Below, in pieces: positions 48,277 through 58,466 of a stretch of 64,000 nt of DNA. Position 1 is the stretch's first letter. Each line of letters opens with the position of its first letter. Source of the stretch: an uncultured Chlorobiales bacterium (GTDB taxonomy: Bacteria > Bacteroidota > Chlorobiia > Chlorobiales > Chlorobiaceae). The translations under genes and the position numbers were made by a program. The DNA lies in assembly GCA_903929135.1 (NCBI GenBank), contig CAIYTH010000002.1:117402-181401 (forward strand), given 5' to 3'. The notes beneath the pieces are model-generated. The model searched no databases, had not been told where the DNA came from, and was given only the letters and a program-made list of their open reading frames with translations.

Positions 48277-49602
48277 ATGAGACGATTGCCGATTCTTGGA
48301 GCCGTGCTGTGGGCGCTGCTTGTCCTGAGTCTTCCCTCATTCCGGCTGTTTGCTGCAGAGACGCTGACCTGGGAGCAGTGCCTCAGGGAGGCTTCCGAAA
48401 ACCATCCCGATCTCCGCTCGGCCTCCGAGGCAGTCCGTCAGGCCGAAGCCCAGCGGGCGATCGACCGGGGCGGCATGCTGCCCTCCCTGAGCGTATCGGG
48501 CGGCGGCAGCCGTTACGGAAACTTTTCCGATGCCGGCGGGACGACTTCCGCCCTGACCAATACCAATACTGCTACCGGCGGCAACTCCAGAGGATCGTGG
48601 TCCGCAGCAGTCACCGCTACACAGCTCCTGTACGACGGAGGAAAGACTCGTAACACCGTCGAATCCCGCACTGAGACAATCAAGGCGACACAGCGTGCAG
48701 CCGATCTCATTTCGGCGACGACGAGGTACAATTTGAGGAACGCTTTTGTGCAATTGCTGACGGCGCAGCAGCAGGTGAAGCTGGCTTCGGAGATCGCCGA
48801 AATACGTCGGCACAGCCTCCGCCTGATCGGGCTGCTGTACCAGTCGGGATCCGAAAACAGCGGTTCGCTCAGCAAGGCAAGGGCCGATGTGTCGCAGGCG
48901 GAGTTCGAGATCGGCCAGGCAGGAAGGGGGCTCGAGATGTCGCAGGCCGTGCTCTGCACCCAGCTTGGCCGGCGAACCTCTTCGCCGCTGACCGTATCGG
49001 CACCGTTTACCGCCACGGAGTCCCCGAAAGGAATGCCCGATTTCGACCTGCTCGTCAGGAGTCATCCAACCTATCAGCAGCTTGTCGCGCAGAAAGCGGC
49101 ATCCCGATACAGCCTCGATGCCGCCAGGGGCACCTACATGCCGAAGGTATCGCTCACCACTTCCGTGGGAAACAACTCGTTCGGCAGCCTGCCTCCCGAC
49201 CGGGTCGACTGGCAGGTCGGAGTCAATCTTTCCGTACCGATCTACCAGGGTGGCACAGGGCGGGCGACCGTAGCCCAGGCGAGGGCCACGTTCAACAAGC
49301 TGAGCGCCGACGAGGAGAGTGCCTACTTTTCGGTCATGAGAACCCTGCAGCAGACATGGAAAGTGTTCAGGGACGCATCCGACAACGTCGAAGTCCAGAA
49401 ACTGTATCTCAATGCGGCAACGGAGCGTTCGAGGATCGCCGAAGCCCAGTATTCCGCAGGTCTTGCCTCGTTCAACGAGTGGACCATCATCGAGGACAAT
49501 CTTGTCACTGCTAAAAAATCATATCTCACTGCCAGGTCCACGCTTCTGACCGCAGAGGCTGCCTGGGTGCAGGCAAAAGGAGGAACCGTTGAAACCAGGT
49601 AA
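48277..49602 (+). CDS. Outer-membrane efflux protein (TolC family) of a MacAB-type operon
   Basis: 441 residues from ATG 48277 (MRRLPILGAVLWALL); the in-frame start at 48235 adds an atypical leader. Signal peptide about 1-27, ending FRLFAAE. It shows the duplicated TolC fold: TLTWEQCLREASENHPDL, AAVTATQLLYDGGKTRN, then VGVNLSVPIYQGGTGRATVAQ. It overlaps the next gene by 14 bases. It should form the outer-membrane duct for the MacA-MacB-like proteins encoded downstream. Confidence 0.9.
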   Translation: MRRLPILGAVLWALLVLSLPSFRLFAAETLTWEQCLREASENHPDLRSASEAVRQAEAQRAIDRGGMLPSLSVSGGGSRYGNFSDAGGTTSALTNTNTATGGNSRGSWSAAVTATQLLYDGGKTRNTVESRTETIKATQRAADLISATTRYNLRNAFVQLLTAQQQVKLASEIAEIRRHSLRLIGLLYQSGSENSGSLSKARADVSQAEFEIGQAGRGLEMSQAVLCTQLGRRTSSPLTVSAPFTATESPKGMPDFDLLVRSHPTYQQLVAQKAASRYSLDAARGTYMPKVSLTTSVGNNSFGSLPPDRVDWQVGVNLSVPIYQGGTGRATVAQARATFNKLSADEESAYFSVMRTLQQTWKVFRDASDNVEVQKLYLNAATERSRIAEAQYSAGLASFNEWTIIEDNLVTAKKSYLTARSTLLTAEAAWVQAKGGTVETR

Positions 49603-50569
49603 ACCGATCGTGATCTTGGGCTCTGTCGTCGCTGTAGCCATTCTTGCGGGTGTGCTGTTTTTCACCCTTGGCAGGAAAGGAAAATCCGAAGTCACCTGGC
49701 GTGAATTCCGTGTGCAGTCCGGGAGCATTCGATCAGTGGTGTCGACCACGGCGACCATCAAGCCACAGAACCGGCTTGAGATCAAGTCACCGGTTAGCGG
49801 CAGGATCGACGAGATACTGGTGAAGGAGGGCGATTTCGTCAGGAAAGGGCGACCGCTTCTGCTGGTCAGCTCAACGGAGCGCGCTGCCCTGCTCGATGCG
49901 GCCACCCAGAAGGGGAAGGGTGAGACCGAATACTGGAAGAAGGTCTACAACCAGACTTCGCTCATCTCCCCGATCGACGGCCAGGTGATCGTCAGCAGCC
50001 TCAATCCCGGACAGACCATCACCACCAGCGATGCGGTCGTGGTGCTTTCGGACCGCCTCATCATCAAGGCCGACGTCGATGAAACCGACATCGGCAACGT
50101 CAAGCTCGGCCAGAGAGCGGACATCAGCCTCGATGCCTATCCAGACATCAATATTACCGGGATAGTCGATCACATCTATTACGAGTCGACGCTGGTCAAC
50201 AACGTGAACATCTACCATGTCGACATCGTCCCGGAAAGGGTTCCCGATGTTTTCAGGTCGGGCATGAGCGCCAACGTCAACATCTTTGTCAAGGAGAAGC
50301 AGAACGTCCTGCTGCTTCCCCTGAACGCCGTCCGCTCAAGGAACGGTAATTCCTATGTATCGATCAGGGTCGCGTCTGCCGACAGCGTCAAAAAGGTGCA
50401 GGTACAGATCGGCCTGAAGGATGATAAGAATGTGGAGATCGTCCAGGGGCTCGCGGCCGGAGATGTCGTGGTGGTCAGGGACACCACCTTCGCGCTTCCG
50501 AAAAACAAGGCCGGCAACAACCCGTTCATGCCGCAACGCAGGCCTTCCCAGCAGGGACAGGGCAAATGA
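49589..50569 (+). CDS. macA: Periplasmic adaptor (MacA-like membrane-fusion protein)
   Basis: 326 residues from TTG 49589, fixed by an excellent AAAGGAGG site 7-8 bases upstream inside the end of the tolC gene. One membrane anchor (about 7-26, [19 protein letters not shown]). Lipoyl-like halves ([45 protein letters not shown]) lie unusually close together, so the coiled coil between them is very short (about 40 residues), unlike E. coli MacA. A beta-barrel and membrane-proximal domain follow, and a Q/P-rich tail. It couples the MacB-type ATPase to the outer-membrane protein. Confidence 0.88.
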   Translation: MKPGKPIVILGSVVAVAILAGVLFFTLGRKGKSEVTWREFRVQSGSIRSVVSTTATIKPQNRLEIKSPVSGRIDEILVKEGDFVRKGRPLLLVSSTERAALLDAATQKGKGETEYWKKVYNQTSLISPIDGQVIVSSLNPGQTITTSDAVVVLSDRLIIKADVDETDIGNVKLGQRADISLDAYPDINITGIVDHIYYESTLVNNVNIYHVDIVPERVPDVFRSGMSANVNIFVKEKQNVLLLPLNAVRSRNGNSYVSIRVASADSVKKVQVQIGLKDDKNVEIVQGLAAGDVVVVRDTTFALPKNKAGNNPFMPQRRPSQQGQGK

Positions 50570-52521
50570 TCGAAGTCGTCGACATCACCCGGACCTACCA
50601 GATCGGCGAGAGTTCGGTGAACGCCCTCAACGGCGTGAGCCTCAGGATCGAGCAGGGAGAATTCGTTGCCATCATGGGGGCGTCGGGTTCCGGCAAATCC
50701 TCGCTGATGCATATCCTCGGACTGCTTGACGTACCCGATACGGGCGAGTACCGCCTGATGGGGAAGCTGGTCAGCGGGATGAGTGAAGATGAGCTTGCGT
50801 CGATCCGGAACAACGTTGCCGGGTTCGTGTTCCAGCAGTTCCACCTGCTCACCAGGATGAGCACGATCGACAACGTCATGCTGCCCTGCATCTACAGCGG
50901 GGAGCGGGGCGATTTCCGCAAGGCTGCCCTGGATCGACTTGAAACGGTCGGTCTCGGCCACAGGTCGGGCCACCGCCCGAACCAGATGTCCGGCGGCGAG
51001 CAGCAGCGAGTGGCCATCGCACGTGCGCTCATCCGGGACCCGATGATCATTTTCGCCGACGAGCCGACCGGAAACCTCGATACGAAAAATTCACACGAGA
51101 TCATGCGCATCCTCACGGATCTGCATGCGAAAGGCAAGACCATCATCATGGTGACCCATGAGCCGGATATCGCCGAATACGCGAGCAGGGTGATTACCAT
51201 GAAAGACGGCAAGCTCCTCGAAGACCGTCGCAAATCGACTGCCGCAGCTCCGGTGAAGCTGCCGGAGGGCGATCTGCTGACTGTCGGCCCAACACTGCTC
51301 CAGCCCTCAAGAATGCTCGGGTTCGTAGTCCAGGCATTTCAATCGATCGTCTCGAACAAGATCAGGACGCTGCTTTCGGTGCTCGGCATCCTGGTCGGCG
51401 TCGCTTCGGTCATCGCCATGATGGCCCTAGGAAACGGGGCAAAAGCCTCGATGGAGGAGCAGCTCAAGTCGATGGGATCGAACCTGCTGTCGTTGCGGGG
51501 CGGTTCGGCGAAGATCGGCGGTGCTGCCCAGGGTACCGGTACGGTCACCCGATTCACTGAAAAGGATGCCGAAGCACTTGCGGAACTCGCGCCGCTGGTC
51601 AGGAGGGTTTCGGGCGACGTGACCGGATCGGGCCAGATGGTCTATATGGACAAGAACTGGAGCTCCGGCGTCGAGGGCGTGGACTTCGACTACGGCGACA
51701 TGCGGGCGGCGGTGCCCTCGGTCGGAAGGTGGTTTACGCGTCAGGAGATCCTGGGGCGCGAAAAGGTGGCCATCCTCGGGACGACCGTCGTGACGAAGCT
51801 TTTCGGTGATGCGAATCCGCTCGACAGGATCGTCAAGATCAACCGGATCAATTTCAGGGTCATCGGCATCGCTCCCGCAAAGGGTTTCAACGGACCGAGG
51901 GACCAGGACGATATTGCACTGATCCCGGTGACGACCGCAATGTACCGTGTGCTTGGCAAGAATTATCTCGACGGCATCTTCGTGGAAGTCTCGAATGCCG
52001 AAAACATCGAGCCGGCCAAGAAGGCTATCGACGCCCTGATCAGGAAGCGTCACAAGGTCCAGCCGAAAGACGAGGATTCGTTCAACATCCGCGACATGAC
52101 CCAGTTCCAGCAGATGCTGAGCTCCACGACCCAGACCATGAGCATGCTGCTCGGCTCGATCGCGGCGATATCCCTCGTGGTCGGCGGCATCGGCATCATG
52201 AACATCATGCTGGTTTCGGTGACCGAGCGGACCAAGGAGATCGGGTTGCGGAAGGCCATCGGCGCCCGCAAGGCGGACATCATGCTGCAGTTCCTGATCG
52301 AATCGGTCGGCATGACCCTCAGCGGCGGCATCATCGGCGTTCTTGTCGGAGTCGGAGTTTCGGTCATTCTTTCTACCTTTGCCGGATGGGCTGTCAAGAC
52401 ATCGGTTTTTTCGGTAGTGCTCGCCACCGGCTTTTCGGTGCTGATCGGCCTGTTTTTCGGACTCTGGCCTGCGCAGAAGGCTGCCGGGCTCAAGCCCGTT
52501 GAAGCCCTCCGCTACGAATGA
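50566..52521 (+). CDS. macB: MacB-type ABC transporter (ATPase fused to FtsX-like permease)
   Basis: 651 residues; its ATG overlaps the stop of the adaptor gene (ATGA). ATP-binding domain (1-225): Walker [10 protein letters not shown], signature MSGGEQQR, Walker [13 protein letters not shown]. Then a first membrane helix (about 275-300), a large periplasmic domain (about 300-520) and three helices ([24 protein letters not shown] onward). The motif [14 protein letters not shown] is the FtsX/MacB signature. MacB dimers use ATP to push substrates from the periplasm through the TolC duct (mechanotransmission). The substrate, such as a lipid, peptide or macrolide, is not shown. Confidence 0.93.
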   Translation: MIEVVDITRTYQIGESSVNALNGVSLRIEQGEFVAIMGASGSGKSSLMHILGLLDVPDTGEYRLMGKLVSGMSEDELASIRNNVAGFVFQQFHLLTRMSTIDNVMLPCIYSGERGDFRKAALDRLETVGLGHRSGHRPNQMSGGEQQRVAIARALIRDPMIIFADEPTGNLDTKNSHEIMRILTDLHAKGKTIIMVTHEPDIAEYASRVITMKDGKLLEDRRKSTAAAPVKLPEGDLLTVGPTLLQPSRMLGFVVQAFQSIVSNKIRTLLSVLGILVGVASVIAMMALGNGAKASMEEQLKSMGSNLLSLRGGSAKIGGAAQGTGTVTRFTEKDAEALAELAPLVRRVSGDVTGSGQMVYMDKNWSSGVEGVDFDYGDMRAAVPSVGRWFTRQEILGREKVAILGTTVVTKLFGDANPLDRIVKINRINFRVIGIAPAKGFNGPRDQDDIALIPVTTAMYRVLGKNYLDGIFVEVSNAENIEPAKKAIDALIRKRHKVQPKDEDSFNIRDMTQFQQMLSSTTQTMSMLLGSIAAISLVVGGIGIMNIMLVSVTERTKEIGLRKAIGARKADIMLQFLIESVGMTLSGGIIGVLVGVGVSVILSTFAGWAVKTSVFSVVLATGFSVLIGLFFGLWPAQKAAGLKPVEALRYE

Positions 52522-52883
52522 CGCTGTAACGATCGGAGTCCGGCGCATCATGTGTCTCCTCGCTCCGGTTTTCGTCCGGTCGGGATCAGGCGGCAGTTTC
52601 ACGGCTTCTTCAACTCCTTTTTTTTTACTTGAAACGTTTAGCTGAAAAAAAATGTAGAAATAGTTGCAAGGTTTTCCGGCCAAGGGCGTCCTAATTAAGG
52701 AAGACGATGCATGTGTGATGATCTGGTTATGGTTACGAGTGTTGTGATGTGTTGTGACTGATTATTCAGCAGTGTGCCAGGTCTTCTCCATCGTTGATAT
52801 GACTGAGAAAGATGAACGATGATGAAGATGAACTGGTGAGCGATGAATGGATGGCGGAGGCTGGCGGGTTGCTGAAACAAGGA

Positions 52884-52926
52884 GCGAGGCGGAAAGAGTG
52901 TGTGTCTTTCCGCCTCGCTTTTTTTT
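52884..52926 (+). terminator. Strong intrinsic terminator, plus strand
   Basis: GCGAGGCGGAAAGA (52884-52897) pairs perfectly with TCTTTCCGCCTCGC (52905-52918) around a 7-base loop, followed by T8. It would end macB read-through or a small RNA from 52.6-52.9 kb. Confidence 0.9.
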
Positions 52927-52937
52927 GGGGGAAAAAG

Positions 52938-52975
52938 AAAAGGCGGCTTTCACGATCAGTTGAAAGCCGCCTTTT
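52938..52975 (-). terminator. Intrinsic terminator of sucC
   Basis: AAAAGGCGGCTTTCA (52938-52952) pairs with TGAAAGCCGCCTTTT (52961-52975). On the minus strand the stem is followed by a T-rich run (complement of 52923-52941). It lies 24 bases after the sucC stop. Confidence 0.85.
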
Positions 52976-52998
52976 CCGTCAAGGCTTACCGGAAGGTG

Positions 52999-54177
52999 TC
53001 AGGTCGTGGCCAGCGCATGCTGGACTTTCTGCGCGGCATCCCTGAGGCCGTTGGCCGAAATCAGGTTGAGGCCGGATTCGTCGAGCATCTTCTGTGCCGC
53101 TTCGGCATTGGTGCCTTCGAGGCGGACGATGACAGGAAGCCTGAGGTCGATGTTCTTCGCCGCCTGGATGATGCCGCCGGCAACGCGGTCGCAACGCACG
53201 ATGCCACCGAAGACGTTGACCAGGATCGCCTTCACGTTCTTGTCGCTCAGGATGATCTTGAATCCCTCTTCAACGGTCTTCGGGCTGGCTCCTCCGCCTA
53301 CGTCCAGGAAGTTGGCCGGTCTGCCGCCGGCAAGCTGGATCAGGTCCATGGTGCCCATGGCAAGTCCTGCGCCGTTGACCATGCAGCCTACGTTGCCGTC
53401 GAGGCGGACGTAGTTGAGGTTCGAATGCGAAGCCTCGACCTCCAGCGGATCCTCCTCGCTCTCATCCCTGAGTTCGAGAAACTCCTTGTGGCGGTAAAGG
53501 GCGTTGTCGTCGAAATTGATCTTCGCGTCAAGGGCGAGCACGCGGCCCTCCTTGGTGACGACCAGCGGATTGATCTCGGCCAGCGAGGCGTCGATGACGG
53601 TATATGCCGCGTAGAGGGCCTCGACGAACTTGACCGTGTTGCGGAACTGCTCTCCCTCGACTCCGAGGAAGAAGGCAGCTTCTCGCGCCTGAAATCCCTG
53701 CAGGCCGTAAAGCGGGTCCACCTGGATTTTGAGGAGCTTCTCGGGGGTCTCTTCGGCCACCTTCTCGATCTCCATGCCGCCTTCGGTCGAAATCATGAGT
53801 ACGTTCCTCGACGTGCTTCGGTCGAGGGTGATGCCGACGTAGAACTCCTTGTCGATATTCATTCCCTCTTCGACCAGAAGCCTGCGAACCTCCTTCCCTT
53901 CAGGGCCGGTCTGGTGGGTGACGAGCCTGATGCCGATCATCTTCTGGGCGATATCGAAGGTCTCCTCGGGAGACTTTGCAAGCTTGACGCCGCCGGCCTT
54001 GCCCCTGCCGCCGGCATGGATCTGCGCCTTGACGACCACCACCGGGCTCGACTGCTCCGAGAAGAGCTGGATCGCAGCCTGTTTTGCTTCTTCGGCCGAA
54101 AATGCTACTATCCCTTTCGGGACGGCCACTCCGAATTTTTTCAGGATATCCTTTCCCTGATACTCATGAATGTTCAT
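52999..54177 (-). CDS. sucC: Succinyl-CoA synthetase, beta subunit
   Basis: 392 residues, the usual family length. N-terminal ATP-grasp fold ([38 protein letters not shown]), substrate region [14 protein letters not shown], and the C-terminal CoA-ligase domain ([43 protein letters not shown]). It joins succinate and CoA with ATP; in green sulfur bacteria this runs in the reductive TCA cycle for carbon fixation. The alpha subunit gene (sucD) is not adjacent, as is common in this phylum. The gene is divergent from tadA, with about 147 bases of A+T-rich promoter DNA between. Confidence 0.96.
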   Translation of the reverse strand: MNIHEYQGKDILKKFGVAVPKGIVAFSAEEAKQAAIQLFSEQSSPVVVVKAQIHAGGRGKAGGVKLAKSPEETFDIAQKMIGIRLVTHQTGPEGKEVRRLLVEEGMNIDKEFYVGITLDRSTSRNVLMISTEGGMEIEKVAEETPEKLLKIQVDPLYGLQGFQAREAAFFLGVEGEQFRNTVKFVEALYAAYTVIDASLAEINPLVVTKEGRVLALDAKINFDDNALYRHKEFLELRDESEEDPLEVEASHSNLNYVRLDGNVGCMVNGAGLAMGTMDLIQLAGGRPANFLDVGGGASPKTVEEGFKIILSDKNVKAILVNVFGGIVRCDRVAGGIIQAAKNIDLRLPVIVRLEGTNAEAAQKMLDESGLNLISANGLRDAAQKVQHALATT

Positions 54178-54324
54178 AGCGGATGTTCAATGGTTTTGTA
54201 CAGCCTTACTGCGAGGGCAGCAAACGAGGAACGGAGAGAAAAATGACGAAGTCGTATTATAATAAAAATTAATCGTTTTGCTTGAACCCGGCGCAGTCGG
54301 TTGCGCACTTTTCTTCTGTTTGTT

Positions 54325-54783
54325 ATGAACGATCTGAACTACATGATGGAGCAGGCCTTCAGGGAGGCAATCAAGGCATATGAGAAAAAAGAGGTGCCGG
54401 TCGGGGCGGTCGTGTTCGACCCCAACGGCAGCATCATCGGCAGGGGGTACAACCAGGTCGAGGAGCTTTCCGACGCCACGGCCCACGCCGAAATGATCGC
54501 CATGACTTCGGCCATGGCCACCATCGGAAGCAAGTATCTCGAGGGGTGCACGCTCGCCGTGACGCTCGAACCCTGCCCGATGTGCGCAGGCGCGATCGTG
54601 CTGGCGAAGGTGGGAAGGGTCGTGTTCGGCGCATGGGACCCCAAAATGGGCGCCGCGGGCACCGTACTCAACATCACCGGGTGCAGGACGCTCAACCATC
54701 AGCCCGAAGTCTACGGAGGCATCATGGAACACAAGGCCGAAAGCCTGCTCCAGGACTTCTTCAGGGGGCTGAGGAACCGGTGA
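54325..54783 (+). CDS. tadA: tRNA adenosine(34) deaminase TadA
   Basis: 152 residues from ATG 54325 (MNDLNYMMEQAFREA); the frame opens earlier (54301) without family features. Zinc-deaminase motifs: TAHAEMIAM with the catalytic Glu, and LEPCPMCAGAIV (PCxxC). DPKMGAAGTVLNI is the TadA-type segment for tRNA binding. It converts adenosine 34 to inosine in tRNA-Arg(ACG). Guanine deaminases share the fold, but the motif set favours TadA. Confidence 0.92.
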   Translation: MNDLNYMMEQAFREAIKAYEKKEVPVGAVVFDPNGSIIGRGYNQVEELSDATAHAEMIAMTSAMATIGSKYLEGCTLAVTLEPCPMCAGAIVLAKVGRVVFGAWDPKMGAAGTVLNITGCRTLNHQPEVYGGIMEHKAESLLQDFFRGLRNR

Positions 54784-54794
54784 ATCAGGAACAG

Positions 54795-54954
54795 TGGACG
54801 GAAAAATGGACTAATGTAATGTAGGATTTGGACCAACTGGGCGATATGGACAATATGGGAGGACGACGCTCACGCGCTGCGTCTTGTATCTTTTTTACAT
54901 TGTCCACCAAGTCCACAACGTCCACCTCTTACATTCGTCCACTTCGTCCATTTC
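54795..54954. repeat. 9-bp minisatellite palindrome between convergent genes
   Basis: Left arm: tggacggaa, tggactaat, gtaatgtag, tttggacc, and atggacaat units (54795-54856). Right arm: gtccaccaa, gtccacaac, gtccacctc, ttacattc, gtccacttc, gtccatttc (54902-54954). The gap contains a GACGACGC…GCGTC-like inner hairpin. It separates tadA (plus) and the 54959 gene (minus). Confidence 0.78.
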
Positions 54955-54958
54955 CCCC

Positions 54959-55966
54959 CTACTCTTTCCCCGTCTCCCTGATGATATGCTTCAGCGAGCT
55001 TGCCAGGTGCGAGACTATGTCCTGCGCGACGCTGCTGCCCGTTGAGGGGATCGGCACGGTGTCGAGGCTTTCGATGCCCGCCTTCTTGACCGCGTTGCTG
55101 ATGGTCACCGACAGGATGGGGTTGCACTCCTTCACGATCTCCTTGAGCATGAACGAGGCTTCGAACATGCTTTGCTGGACGATGCCCTGTTTGTCTTCGA
55201 GCGAGAGCATCTGGCAGTGCCTCGAAGTGATGATTCCGGCGAGGCAGGTCAGGTAGGTGTTGGTCGCACCCGCGAGAAACAGGTTGAGGAAAAACGGCGT
55301 CAGCAGGTTGCCGCCCGGCAGCAGCGACGAGAGCGTATTGCTGAACGAGCACTGGATGATCGGCTTGATGTGCGCAGGAAGCTCCTCCTTGTTGAAATCC
55401 GATAACGGCAGGCAGGCATAGACCGACCTGAGCAGGACGAGGAACTCCTTAAGCGAATGCTCCTGGTGGTGCATCGCATAGATCTTCCAGACAAGTTTCA
55501 GGTTGTTCAAGAGCGACGTCGTCGTGCCGTACGAGGTGTTCTGCGCGAAGGCGCCGATGAAGAAGTTCTTGATGGCCATCTGCTTGGTTGTGTTGAGGGC
55601 GTCGACCTCGAGGAACTTCATGTCGGTTCGCAACCAGCGCAGGTCGCGCTCCTTCCTGTCCGCATCCGGATGTGACGGATGCGCCCGCATCGCTTTCGAA
55701 CGGTAGGAGACGTACACGTTGAAATGATTACCGGCATCGCTCTCGGGAAGAGGCGGGACTTTCGGCGCAGCCCACAACTTGTAGCCACGGAATGTCACGA
55801 CGAGGAAAAAGAGGCCCCATGCAGCCAGGAACGCATAGCCGGCGACAGGGTGCAGGGTTCCGATCAGGAGGGAGAGGCTGTAGAGCTGGTTGACGGCAAC
55901 GGCCGCTGCGAGCAGGATAATGAATGTGGCCGCGAGGGCCGACCACGAGATGAGTCTGTTTTTCAT
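54959..55966 (-). CDS. Unrecognised membrane protein, possibly DUF697-like
   Basis: 335 residues. Two membrane helices at the N-terminus (about 7-27, SWSALAATFIILLAAAVAV; about 42-62, VAGYAFLAAWGLFFLVVTF). A cytoplasmic part follows (VPPLPESDAGNHFNVYVSYRS, then DLRWLRTDMKFLEVDALN), and a helical, partly hydrophobic second half (NLLTPFFLNLFLAGATNTYLTC, LAGIITSRHCQM). The second half resembles DUF697-type proteins found near GTPases, but the match is weak. No catalytic motif was seen. The gene stands alone. Confidence 0.7.
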   Translation of the reverse strand: MKNRLISWSALAATFIILLAAAVAVNQLYSLSLLIGTLHPVAGYAFLAAWGLFFLVVTFRGYKLWAAPKVPPLPESDAGNHFNVYVSYRSKAMRAHPSHPDADRKERDLRWLRTDMKFLEVDALNTTKQMAIKNFFIGAFAQNTSYGTTTSLLNNLKLVWKIYAMHHQEHSLKEFLVLLRSVYACLPLSDFNKEELPAHIKPIIQCSFSNTLSSLLPGGNLLTPFFLNLFLAGATNTYLTCLAGIITSRHCQMLSLEDKQGIVQQSMFEASFMLKEIVKECNPILSVTISNAVKKAGIESLDTVPIPSTGSSVAQDIVSHLASSLKHIIRETGKE

Positions 55967-56121
55967 GTCGGCAAGAGCTTGGCTGGTTTCCGGCCGAAAT
56001 ATCCTGGTTTGTCCGGACGGACTTCATCCGGCAGCGGGGGCAGCTCTCAGTTCAGGCAGGTTCCCCCTTCCGGTCCATTCTATAACAGACAATGTAAGTT
56101 ATACGGAGCCGAAAACCTGAA

Positions 56122-57381
56122 TCACGATTGTTTTTCGGGGGCAGGGCGCCTGATGGAATGGCCTTCGCTCAGCAGGTAGTCGAGGAAGATCTCCTCTGCG
56201 GCCGGAATCTGCCACGTCCCGTCAGGAAGGCGGTTGGTGGTCTCCTTGAGCCGCGACACCGTCGATCCGCAGGTCCAGCAGTCGTAACGCGCCATGCCGG
56301 TGCAGAGGCAAGTGGGGCCATCTACGGTTACCCTGCCCTCTGCCGATCTCGATCCCTGCCCCTGGTAGAAGGCGTCGATGTAAGCGCATTTGCCATCGTT
56401 GTCGAGCAGATATCCGAGCCCTTCGCAGTTCGGCTTCATGCCGTACTTCAGGGTCGGTGACTGCCTGAGCATGCGCATGGCGTAGCCGGTCGGGGAGGCG
56501 GTGTTGACCACGACATCCTCGTCGCTGGCATTGATGTAGTGCTGTTTGACTTCGTATGGCAGTCCGGCCTCCCTTGCGATGGTGAACCTCGTGGCGACCT
56601 GGACTCCGCTGGAGCCCATCTGCATATACTCGACTGCGTCCGAGCCGGTGAAGATGCCTCCTGCCGCGATGACCGGGATGTCGAGGTTCTCCTTTTTCAG
56701 GAAATCTATGGTTTCCGTCACGATCGATTTGAGGCTGAAGCTCGCCCAGTCAGTCGGGCTGAAGCCGAGATGGCCGCCTGCAAGAGGCCCTTCGACGACG
56801 ACGTAGTCGGGAAGGCGGTTCACCCTGACGGCACGCTTCAGGAAAATGGAGAGGGCCCTCACCGATGAAATGATGATGCCGAGCTTCACGTCGCGGAACC
56901 GTTCGTGTTCGCTGATGAGCTCCAGGGAGCGCAGGTTAAGGCCTGCAGCAAGGGTAATGCCGTCGATGCCTGCATCCATGGCGGCTTCCATCCGAACCTT
57001 CAGCGTCGCTGCGGAGTTGTTCATGGTGAGCTTCTCCATGCAGTTCATGAAGATCGCACCGTTGCCGCTTTTCTGGCTGATGGTATGCGTGACATAGCGC
57101 TTCTGCGCTTCGGCAACCTGCTCGAGGTCGAACTGGACGATGGACTTGTCGGAGTTGTTGACGTTGGCGGCGTACCTTTTACGTTTGTCGTTCGTATAGG
57201 TCGTGCCGAAAATCTGGTCGCAGACAAACATCCCCTCAGCGTCTGAAATATGGCCGATCCCTCCCAGCCGTTCGGCCGAAAGTGCAAGTTCCGTAGTCGA
57301 GATGTTCACCCCCATGCCGCCGATCATGATGGGCACGTACTCTTTTCCGCCGAGGTTTAATCTGAAATTGTTGAGATTCAT
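56122..57381 (-). CDS. Nitronate monooxygenase / 2-nitropropane dioxygenase-type flavoprotein
   Basis: 419 residues. FMN-binding TIM-barrel features: PIMIGGMGVNIST at the start, VVVEGPLAGGHLGF (the family's E-G-x-x-AGGH segment) and VIAAGGIFTGSDAVEYMQMGSSGVQVATRF for phosphate binding. The C-terminal 90 residues add a Cys-rich segment (CLCTGMARYDCWTCGS), possibly a metal or cluster site not found in classical enzymes. Members oxidise nitronates or act as enoyl-reductase-like flavoproteins; the true substrate here is unknown. It is divergent from gpmA. Confidence 0.85.
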   Translation of the reverse strand: MNLNNFRLNLGGKEYVPIMIGGMGVNISTTELALSAERLGGIGHISDAEGMFVCDQIFGTTYTNDKRKRYAANVNNSDKSIVQFDLEQVAEAQKRYVTHTISQKSGNGAIFMNCMEKLTMNNSAATLKVRMEAAMDAGIDGITLAAGLNLRSLELISEHERFRDVKLGIIISSVRALSIFLKRAVRVNRLPDYVVVEGPLAGGHLGFSPTDWASFSLKSIVTETIDFLKKENLDIPVIAAGGIFTGSDAVEYMQMGSSGVQVATRFTIAREAGLPYEVKQHYINASDEDVVVNTASPTGYAMRMLRQSPTLKYGMKPNCEGLGYLLDNDGKCAYIDAFYQGQGSRSAEGRVTVDGPTCLCTGMARYDCWTCGSTVSRLKETTNRLPDGTWQIPAAEEIFLDYLLSEGHSIRRPAPEKQS

Positions 57382-57580
57382 GGTGTTCAGATCTGATGCG
57401 TCCTGGTTACTGATGGGCGGTGTTGATTCCGGCCCGGATTCCGAGCGAAAGACATAAAAGATAGGATATTTCGGCGTATAAAACCATAATGCTCATTCAA
57501 AAAATCGGAGCTTCGCAGCCGCCGGTCGGACGTTTCGCGAGCCTACAGAATGTTTGAGAATGGTTTTCGATAATATTAAA

Positions 57581-57610
57581 TTGACAGGCCAAAATAACCG
57601 GGTGTATTCT
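57581..57610 (+). promoter_or_regulatory. Probable sigma-70-type promoter of gpmA
   Basis: TTGACA (57581-57586), an 18-base spacer and TATTCT (57605-57610). Transcription would start about 40 bases before the ATG. An AGGAG ribosome site follows at 57643. Confidence 0.6.
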
Positions 57611-57653
57611 CCCCTGCAACATAATCTTTGACAAGAACAACCAGGAGCGCCAT

Positions 57654-58397
57654 ATGAAGAAACTTGTCCTGCTCAGGCACGGCGAAAGCCAGTGGAACAG
57701 GGAAAACCGCTTTACCGGATGGGTCGATATCGATCTTTCGGACAAGGGCAGGGAAGAAGCCAAAGCCGCCGGCCAGCTTCTGAAGGCGGAGGGATTCGTG
57801 TTCGACGTTGCGTACACCTCGGTGCTCAAGCGTGCCATCCGGACGCTCTGGACGGTGCTTGACGCCATGGACCTCATGTGGATCCCGGTGACCAAGAGCT
57901 GGCGCCTCAACGAACGTCATTACGGCGCACTGCAGGGGCTGAACAAGTCTGAAACCGCTCAGCTTCATGGCGACGAACAGGTGCTGATCTGGAGGAGAAG
58001 CTACGACACCCCGCCGCCGGCGCTCGACAGGACCGATGAGCGCTATCCCGGCAAAGACCCACGTTACGCCGGGCTCGCCGAATCCGAGATTCCGGCTACC
58101 GAATGCCTGAAGGATACCGTCGAACGCTTCCTGCCTTACTGGCACGGAACCATCGCCCCGATGATCCTGGATGGCAAGAAGGTGATCGTCACGGCCCACG
58201 GCAACTCGCTCCGGGCGCTCGTGAAGTACCTCGACAACATTTCGGACGAGGATATCGTCGGCCTGAACATCCCGACCGGTATCCCGCTTGTCTACGAGCT
58301 CGACGACGACCTGAAACCGATTCGGAGCTACTATCTCGGAGACCAGGAGGCCTTGCAGCAGGCGGTCTCTGCAGTGGCCAGCCAGGGCAAGGCTTAA
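57654..58397 (+). CDS. gpmA: 2,3-bisphosphoglycerate-dependent phosphoglycerate mutase
   Basis: 247 residues from ATG 57654 with AGGAG 8 bases upstream. The phosphohistidine motif [12 protein letters not shown] is at residues 4-15, and the second catalytic His is in [41 protein letters not shown] and RSYDTPPP are hallmarks of the cofactor-dependent enzyme. It interconverts 3- and 2-phosphoglycerate in glycolysis and gluconeogenesis. The gene is single, with a hairpin downstream. Confidence 0.96.
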   Translation: MKKLVLLRHGESQWNRENRFTGWVDIDLSDKGREEAKAAGQLLKAEGFVFDVAYTSVLKRAIRTLWTVLDAMDLMWIPVTKSWRLNERHYGALQGLNKSETAQLHGDEQVLIWRRSYDTPPPALDRTDERYPGKDPRYAGLAESEIPATECLKDTVERFLPYWHGTIAPMILDGKKVIVTAHGNSLRALVKYLDNISDEDIVGLNIPTGIPLVYELDDDLKPIRSYYLGDQEALQQAVSAVASQGKA

Positions 58398-58442
58398 GCC
58401 ATGTGAAAGGTGAGGCGGGCGGAGCGCAGAAACCGGAGTTTT

Positions 58443-58466
58443 TCAGGAGGATGTAAAACCTCCTGA
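58443..58466 (+). terminator. Hairpin after gpmA
   Basis: TCAGGAGG (58443-58450) pairs with CCTCCTGA (58459-58466), loop atgtaaaa. The T-tract after it is poor (TTTCC), so it may be a weak terminator or an mRNA-stabilising stem. A second, GC-rich inverted repeat (CCCCC…GGGGG) follows near 58503-58524. Confidence 0.5.

Larger units (their letters stand above)
52522..52998. other. Intergenic region between macB and sucC, possibly encoding a small RNA
   Basis: No protein gene is supported. Two strong terminators lie at its right end. The plus-strand one at 52884-52926 is about 360 bases after macB; it may end a long macB 3' trailer or an independent small transcript starting near 52620-52700, where the DNA is A+T-rich. 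The 78-codon frame at 52812 runs through both terminators and into sucC, so it is not accepted as a gene. Confidence 0.45.

Noticed and set aside
52812..53045. 78-codon frame starting MNDDEDELVSDEW
   Set aside because: It runs through two terminators and into the 3' end of sucC; the acidic start is suggestive but not enough.
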